DNA from: Sphingomonas sp. PR090111-T3T-6A
Lineage (GTDB): Bacteria > Pseudomonadota > Alphaproteobacteria > Sphingomonadales > Sphingomonadaceae
Assembly: GCF_000383095.1 (NCBI RefSeq)
Contig: NZ_AORL01000021.1
Coordinates: forward strand, 1,054,001 to 1,118,000
Direction: 5' to 3'
Length of the DNA: 64,000 bases
Positions 45,675-56,506 of this stretch are shown piece after piece (within the stretch, counting starts at the first letter, position 1; every line of letters starts with the position of its first letter). The position numbers and the translations under genes are program-made. The notes under the pieces were generated by a model that worked only from the letters and a program-made list of their open reading frames with translations, was not told the DNA's origin and searched no databases.

Positions 45675-47108
45675 ATGCCGCGCGAGACGATCCGAAGCCT
45701 TTTGCTGATCGATGAGGATGCCGGCCAGCGGCGTCTCGTCTCCGCCATCGCCGCCCGCGCTGGCTGGCGGACCATCGTCGCGGACGTCGGCCCGGATTCG
45801 CTCTCCTCGCTCTCCACGCCGCAGGGCAGCACCATCGAGGCGATCCTGATCGACCAGCGGGACGACACGCCCACCATGGTCGCGGAGCTGCGCGCGAAGC
45901 ATCCCGACAAGGCCGTCCACGTCCTCACCGAAATGGCGGGTCTCGCCGTCGCGGTGGAGGCGATGCGGCAGGGCGCGACGGACTATCTGGTGAAGCCCAT
46001 CGCGCCGGACCGCCTGCTCGCCGCCCTCGACGCCGCCGCCAACCGCCAGTCGATCGAGGGCGAGCTGCGCCCGATGGCGGAGAAGCTGTGGCAACCGCTC
46101 GCCTTCGACGAGATCGTCGGCACCGGCACCGCCTTCCGCGCCGCCGTCGCCACCGCCGCCAAGGCCGCTCGCGCCCGCATCCCCGTGCTGATCGAAGGCG
46201 AGCGCGGCACCGGCAAGGAGATGTTCGCCGAGGCGATCCACGCCGCCTCCCCGCGCGCCCAGCGCCCGCTGGTGGTGATCGATTGCGGCGCCATCCCCGC
46301 CAACGTCATCGATTCGGATCTGTTCGGCCATGAGCGCGGCGCCTTCGCCGGCGCCTTCGAGCGCAAGCCCGGCCGTTTCGTCGAAGCCGACGGCGGCACG
46401 CTGTTCCTCGACGATGTCTCCTCGCTCGCGCTCGACACGCAGGCGCGGCTCCTCGCGACGATCGAGACGGGGCGCATCTGGCCGCTGGGCAGCCGGGGCT
46501 ATCGCGAGGTCGACATCCGCATCATCGCCGCCAGCCGCATGTCGCTGGCCGAGGAGGTCGCCGCCGGACGCTTCCGCGAGGATCTGCTCTATCGCCTCGC
46601 CGGCGTGCATGTGGCGGTCCCGCCGCTACGCGAGCGGATGGGCGACCTGCCGCTGCTCGTCCGCCACCTGCTCGACCGTATCGCCCACCAGCCGGGCCTG
46701 CGCGAGCTGGAGATCACCGACGACGCGCTGGCCCTGCTCGCCGGCTATGACTGGCCGGGCAATGTCCGCCAGCTCCAGAACGCGCTGTTCCGCGCCGCCG
46801 TGCTGTGCGACGCGCCGTCGCTGACGACCGCCGACTTCCCGCAGATCGCGCAGGAGAGCTTCTCCCGCCGCCGCCAGCCGCGCGGCAACGGGCTCGGCCA
46901 TCGCGTGCCGGTGTCGCCCTCGGGCGGGGTGACACTCTACACGCCCGACGGCCATCTCCGCCCGCTCGACGAGATCGAGGCCGACGTGATCCGCCATGCG
47001 ATCAGCCATTATCGCGGCCGGATGAGCGAAGTGGCGCGCCGCCTCGGGATCGGGCGCTCGACGCTCTACCGCAAGCTCGGCGAACTGGGGATCGATACGG
47101 CGGCCTGA
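45675..47108 (+). CDS. NtrC-family response regulator with GAFAGA loop
   Basis: A 477-residue regulator in the order receiver (1-120), AAA+ (about 140-375), Fis-type HTH (about 430-475). The receiver is complete: Asp13/Asp15, phospho-Asp60, Thr85, Lys107. The ATPase has Walker A GERGTGKE (175-182) and Walker B LFLDDV (243-248), but the sigma-54 contact loop reads GAFAGA (222-227) in place of GAFTGA. The Thr is normally needed for sigma-54 contact, so this protein may act by another route. No partner kinase is adjacent. A REP-type repeat follows. Confidence 0.9.
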   Translation: MPRETIRSLLLIDEDAGQRRLVSAIAARAGWRTIVADVGPDSLSSLSTPQGSTIEAILIDQRDDTPTMVAELRAKHPDKAVHVLTEMAGLAVAVEAMRQGATDYLVKPIAPDRLLAALDAAANRQSIEGELRPMAEKLWQPLAFDEIVGTGTAFRAAVATAAKAARARIPVLIEGERGTGKEMFAEAIHAASPRAQRPLVVIDCGAIPANVIDSDLFGHERGAFAGAFERKPGRFVEADGGTLFLDDVSSLALDTQARLLATIETGRIWPLGSRGYREVDIRIIAASRMSLAEEVAAGRFREDLLYRLAGVHVAVPPLRERMGDLPLLVRHLLDRIAHQPGLRELEITDDALALLAGYDWPGNVRQLQNALFRAAVLCDAPSLTTADFPQIAQESFSRRRQPRGNGLGHRVPVSPSGGVTLYTPDGHLRPLDEIEADVIRHAISHYRGRMSEVARRLGIGRSTLYRKLGELGIDTAA

Positions 47109-47137
47109 GGCCCTCGCTTCAGCCCCGCCTCCTCCAA

Positions 47138-47225
47138 CGTCATCCCGGACTTGATCCGGGATCCCGCTTCTTTCTTCTTCAGCGCCGAGAAGGCAGCTAG
47201 ACCCTGGATCAAGTCCGGGGTGACG
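47138..47225. repeat. Palindromic dispersed repeat, copy A
   Basis: CGTCATCCCGGACTTGATCC-type left end and a CTGGATCAAGTCCGG-to-GTGACG right end, separated by a 35-base purine/pyrimidine-biased core. It lies between the convergent NtrC-like gene and folP. Copy C has the same orientation and copy B is reversed. Confidence 0.85.
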
Positions 47226-47232
47226 AAGAAGC

Positions 47233-49532
<2,300 letters not shown>

Positions 49533-49538
49533 CTAAGT

Positions 49539-49690
49539 GATTCCCCGCGACTCGACCGTCAAGCATAAAAACCCCCGGAATCCCGCGAGTCGCGGCGGTA
49601 CAGAGAGAGAACCGATTCCCTCCGACACCAGATATGGGAGTCAGGGCGACTCGCCTGACTCAACCCCTAGTGGTGTGACTCAAACGACTC
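49539..49690. promoter_or_regulatory. Ten GANTC methylation sites upstream of ccrM
   Basis: GANTC occurs at 49539, 49549, 49578, 49587, 49614, 49638, 49648, 49657, 49677 and 49686: ten sites in 152 bp, against about 0.6 expected by chance. The cluster lies directly upstream of the gene for the enzyme that methylates this sequence. Confidence 0.9.
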
Positions 49691-49745
49691 AGTTCACACT
49701 TAGGGTAAATTTCGCACGTTTCGGACGACTGCTCCTCCCCTGCCT

Positions 49746-49835
49746 CGTCACCCCGGACTTGATCCGGGGTCCAGCTCCCTTCTTCCAGCGATGAACAGGG
49801 AAGAAGCGGGATCCCGGATCAAGTCCGGGATGACG
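49746..49835. repeat. Palindromic dispersed repeat, copy B
   Basis: Reverse orientation to copies A and C: left end CGTCACCCCGGACTTGATCC, right end GGATCAAGTCCGGGATGACG. It ends six bases past the rnhB stop. Both ends can fold separately or with each other. Confidence 0.85.
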
Positions 49836-49840
49836 GCAGG

Positions 49841-50443
49841 TCAGAGCGCCAGCACCAACTGCGCGACCGGCGCGAAGCTGCGGCGATGGAGCGGCGTCGG
49901 GCCGAGTTCGATGAGCGCCGCGCGGTGCTCGGCGGTGCCGTAGCCCTTGTTCTGCCGCCAGCCATAGCCGGGATATTGCCCGTCATAATCCAGCATCATC
50001 CGGTCGCGCGTCACCTTGGCGATGATCGAGGCCGCCGCGATCGAGCGGCTGAGCGCGTCGCCCGAGACGATGGCCGTCGCGGGGTGCCGCCACTTGGGCA
50101 GCGCATTCCCGTCGACCAGCACCATCCCCGGATCGACGCCCAGCGCATCCACCGCGCGGTTCATGGCGAGCATGGTGGCGTGATAGATGTTGAGCCGGTC
50201 GATCTCTTCCACGTCGACGATGCCGACGCCCCAGCCCGTCGAGGAACGCACGATGCGGTCGTAGAGCCCTTCGCGGGCGGCTTCGCTGAGCTTCTTGGAG
50301 TCATCGATGCCGCGCGGCACGCGCCGCCGGTCGAGGATGACGGCCGCCGCGACCACAGGGCCGGCGAGCGGCCCGCGCCCCGCCTCGTCGACGCCGGCGC
50401 AGGGTTCGGGATGGTCTCGCTCGTAACGGAAGCTGGGAGGCAT
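49841..50443 (-). CDS. rnhB: Ribonuclease HII
   Basis: A 200-residue endonuclease that cleaves RNA in RNA-DNA hybrids, removing misincorporated ribonucleotides. The active site begins GVDEAGRGPLAGPVVAAAVIL (Asp19, Glu20), with VLVDGNALP and ASIIAKVTRDRMM carrying further metal ligands. GSGTAEH-type end in NKGYGTAEHRAALIELGPTPLHRRSFAPV. It precedes ccrM on the same strand, an arrangement also known in Caulobacter relatives; the long GANTC-rich region separates them. Confidence 0.96.
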   Translation of the reverse strand: MPPSFRYERDHPEPCAGVDEAGRGPLAGPVVAAAVILDRRRVPRGIDDSKKLSEAAREGLYDRIVRSSTGWGVGIVDVEEIDRLNIYHATMLAMNRAVDALGVDPGMVLVDGNALPKWRHPATAIVSGDALSRSIAAASIIAKVTRDRMMLDYDGQYPGYGWRQNKGYGTAEHRAALIELGPTPLHRRSFAPVAQLVLAL

Positions 50444-50554
50444 GACGCCCCTCTACGGCGATCGGGCCCGCCAAGGAACCGTCAATGCGCCAAACCGCCG
50501 TCAAGCATATGCTCATCTTTGCAGCGCATGATGGCGCCACAGGGGGATGATGCC

Positions 50555-50662
50555 ATGAGTCTCTGGAAGGGGGCGCGACCGGCGCCGATTTCGCCGAAGC
50601 TGGTGCTGATCGTGATCGGCGGCAGCTTCTGTCTCGGCTTCGTGGCGCTGGCCGGCCACTGA
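50555..50662 (+). CDS. Small membrane protein
   Basis: A 35-residue protein with one predicted helix (LVLIVIGGSFCLGFVALAGH) after a basic, Pro-containing start (MSLWKGARPAPISPK). GGGGA lies eight to nine bases before the ATG. It sits between rnhB and msrA in otherwise empty DNA. No family is recognised; small single-helix proteins are often missed, and this frame is the only plausible one here. Confidence 0.4.
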   Translation: MSLWKGARPAPISPKLVLIVIGGSFCLGFVALAGH

Positions 50663-50704
50663 AGACGAAGCGGGCGGAGGCCGGCAAGCCCCCGCCCCGG
50701 CCGA

Positions 50705-51247
50705 TCAGGCCGTCTGGCGCTTCAGCCGCGCCGCATAGCTCTTGCGGAACTTCTGGAGCTTGGGCGCGACGACCGCCATGCAATAGGCGTTCTCCGAGCC
50801 CTGCCGCTCGAAATATTCCTGGTGATAGTCTTCGGCGACATACCAGGGCGCGAGCGGCTCGATCGTGGTGACGACCGGCTCATCATGCTCCTCCTGCGCA
50901 CGCGCGATCGCGGCGCGGGCGGAAGCCTCCTGCCCGGGCGAATGCGGGAAGATCGCCGAGCGATACTGCGTGCCGACATCGTTGCCCTGACGGTTGAGCT
51001 GTGTCGGGTTGTGGATGTGGAAGAAGATGTCGAGCAGGTCGTCATAGCTGATGACGTCCGGGTCGAAGGTGATGCGCACCGCCTCGGCATGGCCGGTGTC
51101 GCCCTCGCACACCCGCTTGTAGCTCGGGCTCTCGACTGTGCCGCCGGTGTAGCCACTCTCCACGGACTCGATGCCGAGCACGTCGTCGAACACCGCCTCG
51201 ACGCACCAGAAGCAGCCCCCTGCCAGCGTCGCGATCTCCTGCGCCAT
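50705..51247 (-). CDS. msrA: Peptide methionine sulfoxide reductase MsrA
   Basis: A 180-residue cytoplasmic repair enzyme that reduces the S-form of methionine sulfoxide. The active site GGCFWCVEA has the catalytic Cys12; SGYTGGTVESPSYKRVCEGDTGHAEAV and FFHIHNPTQLNRQGNDVGTQYRSAIF are the family blocks. It is divergent from the UDP-sugar dehydrogenase gene. The start at 51247 leaves only 11 residues before the Cys, typical for short MsrA. Confidence 0.96.
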   Translation of the reverse strand: MAQEIATLAGGCFWCVEAVFDDVLGIESVESGYTGGTVESPSYKRVCEGDTGHAEAVRITFDPDVISYDDLLDIFFHIHNPTQLNRQGNDVGTQYRSAIFPHSPGQEASARAAIARAQEEHDEPVVTTIEPLAPWYVAEDYHQEYFERQGSENAYCMAVVAPKLQKFRKSYAARLKRQTA

Positions 51248-51374
51248 TTCCTCACTCCGAAGCTAGAGAATATCTTGGCGCAGAGGGTGGTGCTCCGGAA
51301 CGGGATTTTCAACAGTCCAACCCGACGAAAGGCGCCTTGACGAAGCCTTTACGCCAACGCGTTATGCCGCCCGC

Positions 51375-52697
51375 ATGGACGTACGCTTCGCAGACCCGAC
51401 CTCCGCCCCCGACGCCCCCGTTCCGGGTGCGGCCGATGCCCAGTCGATCGTCGTGGTCGGGCTGGGCTATGTCGGCCTGCCGCTGGCGGTTGCGCTGGCC
51501 CGCAGCTTCCCGACGGCGGGCCTCGACATCAGCACCGAGCGTGTCGCGGAACTCGCCCGCGGAGAGGATCGCACCGGCGAGATCGACGCGGAGGCGCTCG
51601 CCGCCTCCACGCTCCAATATCATTCGGACGCGGCGGGATGCGCCCCGGCGGACGTCTACATCGTCACCGTCCCCACCCCTGTCGACGACCGCAACCGGCC
51701 GGATCTGCGCGCGCTGATCTCGGCAAGCGAGATGGTCGGGCGGATGCTGGACGGCCGCCGCAAGCCGCTCGTGATCTTCGAGAGCACGGTCTATCCGGGC
51801 GTCACCGAGGAGCTGTGCGTGCCCGCGATGGAGCGCGTCTCGGGGCTCAGGTGGAAGGATGATTTCGTCGTCGGCTATTCGCCGGAGCGCATCAATCCGG
51901 GCGACCGCGAGCACACCGTCGACCGCATCGTGAAGGTCGTCTCCGGCGACAGCCCCGAGACGACCGAGCGCGTCGCCGCCATCTACGAGCGCGTGACGAC
52001 GGGCGGCACCTTCCGCGCCGCCTCGATCAAGGCGGCCGAGGGCGCCAAGGCGATCGAGAATGCCCAGCGCGACATCAACATCGCCTTCATGAACGAGGTG
52101 ACGCGCATCTTCGCCCGGCTCGACGTGTCGATCTGGGATGTGATCGATGCCGCGAAGACCAAGTGGAACTTCCTGCCCTTCACCCCCGGTCTCGTCGGCG
52201 GGCACTGCATCGGCGTGGACCCCTATTATCTCTCGCACCGCGCGATCGAGCTGGGGCATCTGCCCGAGGTCATCCCCGCCGCGCGCCGGGTGAACGACGA
52301 TATGGGCCGCTGGATCGCGGACACGCTGCACCTGAAGATGGGCCGCATCGCGCTGCGCATCCTGATCCTCGGCGTGACGTTCAAGGAGGATGTGCCGGAC
52401 CTGCGCAACTCCAAGGTCGGCGATATCGTGAAGCGCTTCTGGTATCACGGCCACTCCGTGACGGTGCACGATCCGCTCGCGGATGCCGCCGAGGCCGAGA
52501 AGGATTATGGCGTGCGCCTCGATCCGGACGCTCTCGACCGGCGCTATGATCTCGTCGTGTCGGCGGTGTCGCACCGTTTCTATCGCAACATGAGCGATGC
52601 GGCATTGGCCGGGCTCGTCGAGGAGGACGGCCTGTTCGCGGACGTGAAGGGCGTGTTCCGCGGCCGCGACTTCGGCCGGAAGGTCTGGACGCTCTAG
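51375..52697 (+). CDS. UDP-N-acetylhexosamine 6-dehydrogenase (TviB/WbpA type)
   Basis: A 440-residue NAD-dependent dehydrogenase that oxidises UDP-sugars to uronic acids. The nucleotide site VVGLGYVGLPLAVALARSF follows a 20-residue leader; Cys278 in VGGHCIGVDPYYL is the catalytic thiolate. NAQRDINIAFMNE and GVTFKEDVPDLRNSKVGDIV indicate the TviB/WbpA branch (N-acetyl sugars) over UDP-glucose dehydrogenase. It probably supplies uronic acid to surface polysaccharide. No other polysaccharide genes are adjacent. The ribosome-binding site is weak. Confidence 0.88.
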   Translation: MDVRFADPTSAPDAPVPGAADAQSIVVVGLGYVGLPLAVALARSFPTAGLDISTERVAELARGEDRTGEIDAEALAASTLQYHSDAAGCAPADVYIVTVPTPVDDRNRPDLRALISASEMVGRMLDGRRKPLVIFESTVYPGVTEELCVPAMERVSGLRWKDDFVVGYSPERINPGDREHTVDRIVKVVSGDSPETTERVAAIYERVTTGGTFRAASIKAAEGAKAIENAQRDINIAFMNEVTRIFARLDVSIWDVIDAAKTKWNFLPFTPGLVGGHCIGVDPYYLSHRAIELGHLPEVIPAARRVNDDMGRWIADTLHLKMGRIALRILILGVTFKEDVPDLRNSKVGDIVKRFWYHGHSVTVHDPLADAAEAEKDYGVRLDPDALDRRYDLVVSAVSHRFYRNMSDAALAGLVEEDGLFADVKGVFRGRDFGRKVWTL

Positions 52698-52724
52698 CTC
52701 CTGTTCGAACGCGTTTTCCGAGCC

Positions 52725-52744
52725 GCGCGGCGATTCCGCCGCGC
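52725..52744. terminator. Stem-loop between convergent genes
   Basis: A perfect 8-bp stem GCGCGGCG (52725-52732) and CGCCGCGC (52737-52744), four-base loop, between the UDP-sugar dehydrogenase and thiD. Tails are not T-rich, so it may act with Rho or mainly protect transcript ends. Confidence 0.5.
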
Positions 52745-52755
52745 TTGAAATCGCT

Positions 52756-53517
52756 TTAGCCGACGATGCCGGGGCCAAGCGGGCCGCTGCCCTGCCCCAA
52801 CCCCGGCGCAGCCTCGATCGCCGTGCGGACATAGCGCCGCGCCGCCGCCACCGCCTTGGCGAGATCGTCGCCCCGCGCCAGCCCGGACGCGATCGCGCTT
52901 GCCATCGTGCAGCCCGTGCCATGCGTGTGGCGGGTCACGATCCGCTGGTTGCCCCACTCGGTCCGCTCGCCGCCGGGCAGGATCAACGTGTCGATCAGCA
53001 GCTCGCCGTCGCCATGGCCGCCCTTGGCGAGCACCGCCGTGCCCGTCCGCCGGACCAGCGCATCAGCCCCCTCGGGCGACAGGACGGCCAGCTCGGGGAT
53101 ATTCGGCGTCACCAAGGCCGCGAGGCGCATCAGCCGCTCGAACGCAGCGATCGTGGCATCGTCCGCCAGCATCGCCCCGCTGGTCGCCACCATGACTGGA
53201 TCGAACACCAGCGGCACGCGCGCGTCGGCCTGCTCCAGCCTGTCGGCCACCGCCTCCGCGATGGCGGACGAGCCGATCATCCCGATCTTGATCGCATCCG
53301 CGCCGATGTCGGAGAGCACGGCATCGATCTGCGCCACCACCATCGCCGGATCGAGCAGCGCCACGCCGCTCACGCCGCGCGTGTTCTGCGCGGTGATCGC
53401 GGTGATCGCCGTCATCGCGTGGCAGCCGAAGGCGGTCACCGTCTTGATGTCGGCCTGGATGCCCGCCCCGCCGCCGGAATCCGAGCCGGCGATGATCAGC
53501 ACGCGCGGGATGGTCAT
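52756..53517 (-). CDS. thiD: Hydroxymethylpyrimidine/phosphomethylpyrimidine kinase ThiD
   Basis: A 253-residue kinase of thiamine synthesis acting twice on the pyrimidine moiety. It starts [45 protein letters not shown], and has [17 protein letters not shown] and the anion hole [19 protein letters not shown]. No TPP riboswitch is seen upstream, since the gene is overlapped by the DUF1272 gene (ATGA). Confidence 0.95.
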   Translation of the reverse strand: MTIPRVLIIAGSDSGGGAGIQADIKTVTAFGCHAMTAITAITAQNTRGVSGVALLDPAMVVAQIDAVLSDIGADAIKIGMIGSSAIAEAVADRLEQADARVPLVFDPVMVATSGAMLADDATIAAFERLMRLAALVTPNIPELAVLSPEGADALVRRTGTAVLAKGGHGDGELLIDTLILPGGERTEWGNQRIVTRHTHGTGCTMASAIASGLARGDDLAKAVAAARRYVRTAIEAAPGLGQGSGPLGPGIVG

Positions 53518-53735
53518 GCCGGGCGCCCCGTCGCCGCCGGATAGCGCGACAGCAATTCACCCACGCGCGGCGGACGCGGGCGGAGCTCGCCCTTGCAGTT
53601 GGGGCACGTGCCGTCGAGCGGCCCCACCACGCAGTCCGAACAGAAGGTGCATTCCATCGAGCAGATGAAGGCCCCGTCGCGCTCCGCCGGCAGGATGCGC
53701 CCGCACGCCTCGCACAGGGGCCTCATCTCCAGCAT
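53514..53735 (-). CDS. DUF1272-type zinc-ribbon protein
   Basis: A 73-residue protein with paired Cys motifs: [10 protein letters not shown], then [14 protein letters not shown] and [16 protein letters not shown]. It resembles the DUF1272 family of small zinc-binding proteins of unknown function. The ATG at 53735 overlaps the glmM stop (TGATG) and its stop overlaps thiD (ATGA), so it is translated between them. Eight Cys residues suggest two zinc sites. Confidence 0.85.
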   Translation of the reverse strand: MLEMRPLCEACGRILPAERDGAFICSMECTFCSDCVVGPLDGTCPNCKGELRPRPPRVGELLSRYPAATGRPA

Positions 53736-55072
53736 CAGGCGGCGCGCCGCACCGCTTCGCAGACGGCCTCCACCACCTGCTGCACGAGTGCCGGGTCCTC
53801 GCCCTCGGCCATCACGCGGATCAGCGGCTCGGTGCCCGACTTGCGGATGAGCAGGCGGCCCGTGCCGGCGAGCTTCTCCTCCGCTTCGGCGATGGCCGCC
53901 TTCACCGTGTCGGCCTCCAGCGGCGCACCATTCTTGAAGCGGACGTTCTGGAGCTTCTGCGGCAGCGGCTCGAAGCAGCGGAGAAGCTGCGAGGCCGGCT
54001 TGCCGCTCTCGACCAGCTCGGCCAGTACCTGAAGCGCCGCCAGCAGGCCGTCGCCGGTGGTGGCATAGTCCGACAGGATGAGATGCCCCGATTGCTCGCC
54101 GCCGACATTGAAGCCGTCGCGGCGCATCGCCTCCAGCACATAGCGGTCGCCGACCGCGGTGCGGTGCAGCGTCAACCCGTTCGCCTCCAGATAGCGCTCG
54201 AGGCCAAGGTTGGACATCACCGTCGCCACGATGCCGCCGCCCTTGAGCAGGCCGCGCCGCTGGAAGCCGGTGGCGATCACCGCCATGATCTGGTCGCCGT
54301 CGACGATCTGGCCGCGCTCGTCGACGATGATGAGGCGATCCGCATCGCCGTCCAGCGCGATGCCGATATCGGCGCGCGTCTCCAGCACCTTGCGCTGCAA
54401 GGCCTCGGGCGCGGTCGACCCGACCTTGTCGTTGACGTTGGTGCCGTCCGGCTTGACGCCGATCGCGATCACGTCGGCGCCCAGCTCCCACAGCGCCGAG
54501 GGCGCGACGTTGTAGGCCGCGCCATGCGCGCAATCGATCACGATGCGCAGGCCGTCGAGACGCAGATCCTCGGGGAAAGTCGCCTTCACGCCATGGATAT
54601 AGCGGCCGCGCGCGTCCTCGATGCGCTGGGCGCGGCCGATGGCTTCGGGCTTTGCAAGCGTCGGCGGACGGTCGAGCATCGCCTCGATCGCCATCTCGTC
54701 CTCGTCGGAGAGCTTGAAGCCGTCCGGGCCGAACAGCTTGATGCCGTTATCCTGATAGGGATTGTGGCTGGCCGAGATCATCACGCCGATGTCCGCGCGC
54801 ATCGCCTTGGTGAGCAGCGCCACCGCCGGCGTCGGCATCGGGCCGACGAGGATCACGTCCATCCCCACCGAGGTGAAGCCCGCCACCAGCGCGGATTCCA
54901 TCATATAACCGGACAGACGCGTGTCCTTGCCGATCACCACGCGGTGGCGATAATCGCCGCGCAGGAAGTGCGCGCCGGCCGCCTGCCCCACGCGCATCGC
55001 CAGCTCCGCCGTCATCGGCGCCTCGTTGGTCCGCCCGCGAATGCCGTCCGTGCCGAAATATTTGCGCGCCAT
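53735..55072 (-). CDS. glmM: Phosphoglucosamine mutase
   Basis: A 445-residue enzyme converting glucosamine 6-phosphate to glucosamine 1-phosphate for UDP-GlcNAc synthesis. The start [21 protein letters not shown], the active Ser102 in [15 protein letters not shown], the metal loop DGDADR and the sugar loop [13 protein letters not shown] are all present, and the C-terminal phosphate site reads [16 protein letters not shown] at 55072 with AGGGAG upstream; the longer frame to 55141 lacks homology. Confidence 0.97.
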   Translation of the reverse strand: MARKYFGTDGIRGRTNEAPMTAELAMRVGQAAGAHFLRGDYRHRVVIGKDTRLSGYMMESALVAGFTSVGMDVILVGPMPTPAVALLTKAMRADIGVMISASHNPYQDNGIKLFGPDGFKLSDEDEMAIEAMLDRPPTLAKPEAIGRAQRIEDARGRYIHGVKATFPEDLRLDGLRIVIDCAHGAAYNVAPSALWELGADVIAIGVKPDGTNVNDKVGSTAPEALQRKVLETRADIGIALDGDADRLIIVDERGQIVDGDQIMAVIATGFQRRGLLKGGGIVATVMSNLGLERYLEANGLTLHRTAVGDRYVLEAMRRDGFNVGGEQSGHLILSDYATTGDGLLAALQVLAELVESGKPASQLLRCFEPLPQKLQNVRFKNGAPLEADTVKAAIAEAEEKLAGTGRLLIRKSGTEPLIRVMAEGEDPALVQQVVEAVCEAVRRAA

Positions 55073-55194
55073 GTGTGCTCCCTTCCTTGGCGGCCTCATA
55101 CTCTGCTCGGGCGGCCGACCGCCAGCCCGAGCAGCGATCATTGCGACGCTTTCATGCTGTTGCCTCGCGGCCTCATGCGGTTTAGCGCCCGGTC

Positions 55195-56142
55195 ATGCCG
55201 TCCCATCCCCGCATCCTCGCCCTCGACGACGCCGCGATCGCCGTGGCCGCCGCGCAGATCCGCGAAGGCCTGCCCGTCGCAGTGCCAACCGAGACGGTCT
55301 ACGGCCTCGCCGCCGACGCGACCTCGGGCGAGGCGGTGGCGCGCATCTATGCGGCCAAGGGGCGGCCCTCGTTCAACCCGCTGATCGTCCATGTCGCGAG
55401 CCTGGAGCAGGCCGAGACGCTGGCCGAGCTTCCGCCCGCCGCCCATCGGCTCGCCGCCGCCTTCTGGCCGGGCCCGCTGACCATGGTGCTGCCCGCGCGC
55501 GCAGGCTCGCCAGTGGCCGATCTGGTGACGGCGGGGCTCACGACGGTCGCGATCCGGATGCCGGCGCACCCGGCGATGCGCGCGCTGATCGCCGCATCGG
55601 ACCGCCCGCTTGCCGCGCCGTCCGCCAACGCCAGCGGCAGGATCAGCGCGACCCGTGCGGCGCACGTCGCCGCCTCGCTGGGCGACAAGGTGGCGCTCAT
55701 CCTCGACGGCGGCGCGACGCGGCATGGGCTGGAATCCACCATCGTCGCTGTGGAGCAGGACAAGCTGCGTCTGCTCCGCCCCGGCCCCATCGACGCGAAG
55801 GCGCTGGAGGAGGCGAGCGGCCTCCCCGTCCTCTCCCCCGTCGCGGACGCGGCGATCGAGGCGCCGGGCCAGCTCTCCAGCCATTATGCACCGGGCAAGC
55901 CCCTCCGCCTCGATGCGACCGAGCGGCGCGACGGCGAATGGCTGATCGGCTTCGGGGATGTGACGGGTGACGATACGCTGTCCGCCAGCGGAGACCTGAT
56001 CGAGGCCGCATCCCGGCTGTTCGGCGCGCTGCATGATGCGGATGAGACGGCGTCCACCGCCATCGCGGTCGCCCCGATCCCGCGCGATGGACTGGGCCTC
56101 GCGATCAACGACCGCCTCGCCCGCGCCGCCGCGCCGCGATAA
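55195..56142 (+). CDS. L-threonylcarbamoyladenylate synthase (Sua5 type)
   Basis: A 315-residue enzyme that makes threonylcarbamoyl-AMP for the t6A modification of tRNA. The YrdC-like domain (residues 10-200) shows LPVAVPTETVYGLAADAT, AKGRPSFNPLIVHV, FWPGPLTMVL, AIRMPAHPAMRALI and LAAPSANASGRIS. The C-terminal 110 residues (LSSHYAPGKPL onward) form the extra Sua5 domain, so this is the long form and not TsaC. It is divergent from glmM. A repeat (copy C) follows. Confidence 0.93.
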   Translation: MPSHPRILALDDAAIAVAAAQIREGLPVAVPTETVYGLAADATSGEAVARIYAAKGRPSFNPLIVHVASLEQAETLAELPPAAHRLAAAFWPGPLTMVLPARAGSPVADLVTAGLTTVAIRMPAHPAMRALIAASDRPLAAPSANASGRISATRAAHVAASLGDKVALILDGGATRHGLESTIVAVEQDKLRLLRPGPIDAKALEEASGLPVLSPVADAAIEAPGQLSSHYAPGKPLRLDATERRDGEWLIGFGDVTGDDTLSASGDLIEAASRLFGALHDADETASTAIAVAPIPRDGLGLAINDRLARAAAPR

Positions 56143-56172
56143 CGCTGCTGTTCCGTCGCCGCACTTCCCCTT

Positions 56173-56264
56173 CGTCATCCCGGACTTGATCCGGGATCCC
56201 GCTTCTTGCTTCTTCGCGACGAGGGAAGAAGAAAGCTGGACCCCGGATCAAGTCCGGGGTGACG
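56173..56264. repeat. Palindromic dispersed repeat, copy C
   Basis: Same layout and orientation as copy A: left CGTCATCCCGGACTTGATCC, right CCGGATCAAGTCCGGGGTGACG, with a purine-rich core. It lies between the convergent Sua5 and peptide transporter genes, 30 bases after the Sua5 stop. Confidence 0.85.
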
Positions 56265-56334
56265 AGTTGGTGTGGCAACGAAAAAGGCGGCCGCAACGCC
56301 GCCAGCGCGCAACGCCATGGCGCAGATACAAATT

Positions 56335-56369
56335 GCCCCGCTGGCCAAAGGGGGGGGAGCCAGCGGGGC
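56335..56369 (-). terminator. Terminator-like hairpin after the peptide transporter
   Basis: A perfect 11-bp stem GCCCCGCTGGC (56335-56345) and GCCAGCGGGGC (56359-56369). On the minus strand it is followed by AATTTGTATC. A second stem (GGTTCC/GGAACC type) lies at about 56374-56403. They separate the transporter gene from the repeat. Confidence 0.6.
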
Positions 56370-56506
56370 TTGGGGTTCCCATAAGGGCCAGGGGAGGAAC
56401 CCTGGGAACACGACCTGAATAGCCGTGTCCGGCGTTGTCGTGAAATTGATCGTCTGCGTCACAGTGATCGAAAGACTGGCCGGGCGAACCCCGGCCAGCC
56501 CGTCCG

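Noticed and set aside
52756-53600. TPP riboswitch upstream of thiD
   Set aside because: The thiD start overlaps the DUF1272 gene, leaving no leader, and no THI-box sequence is visible.
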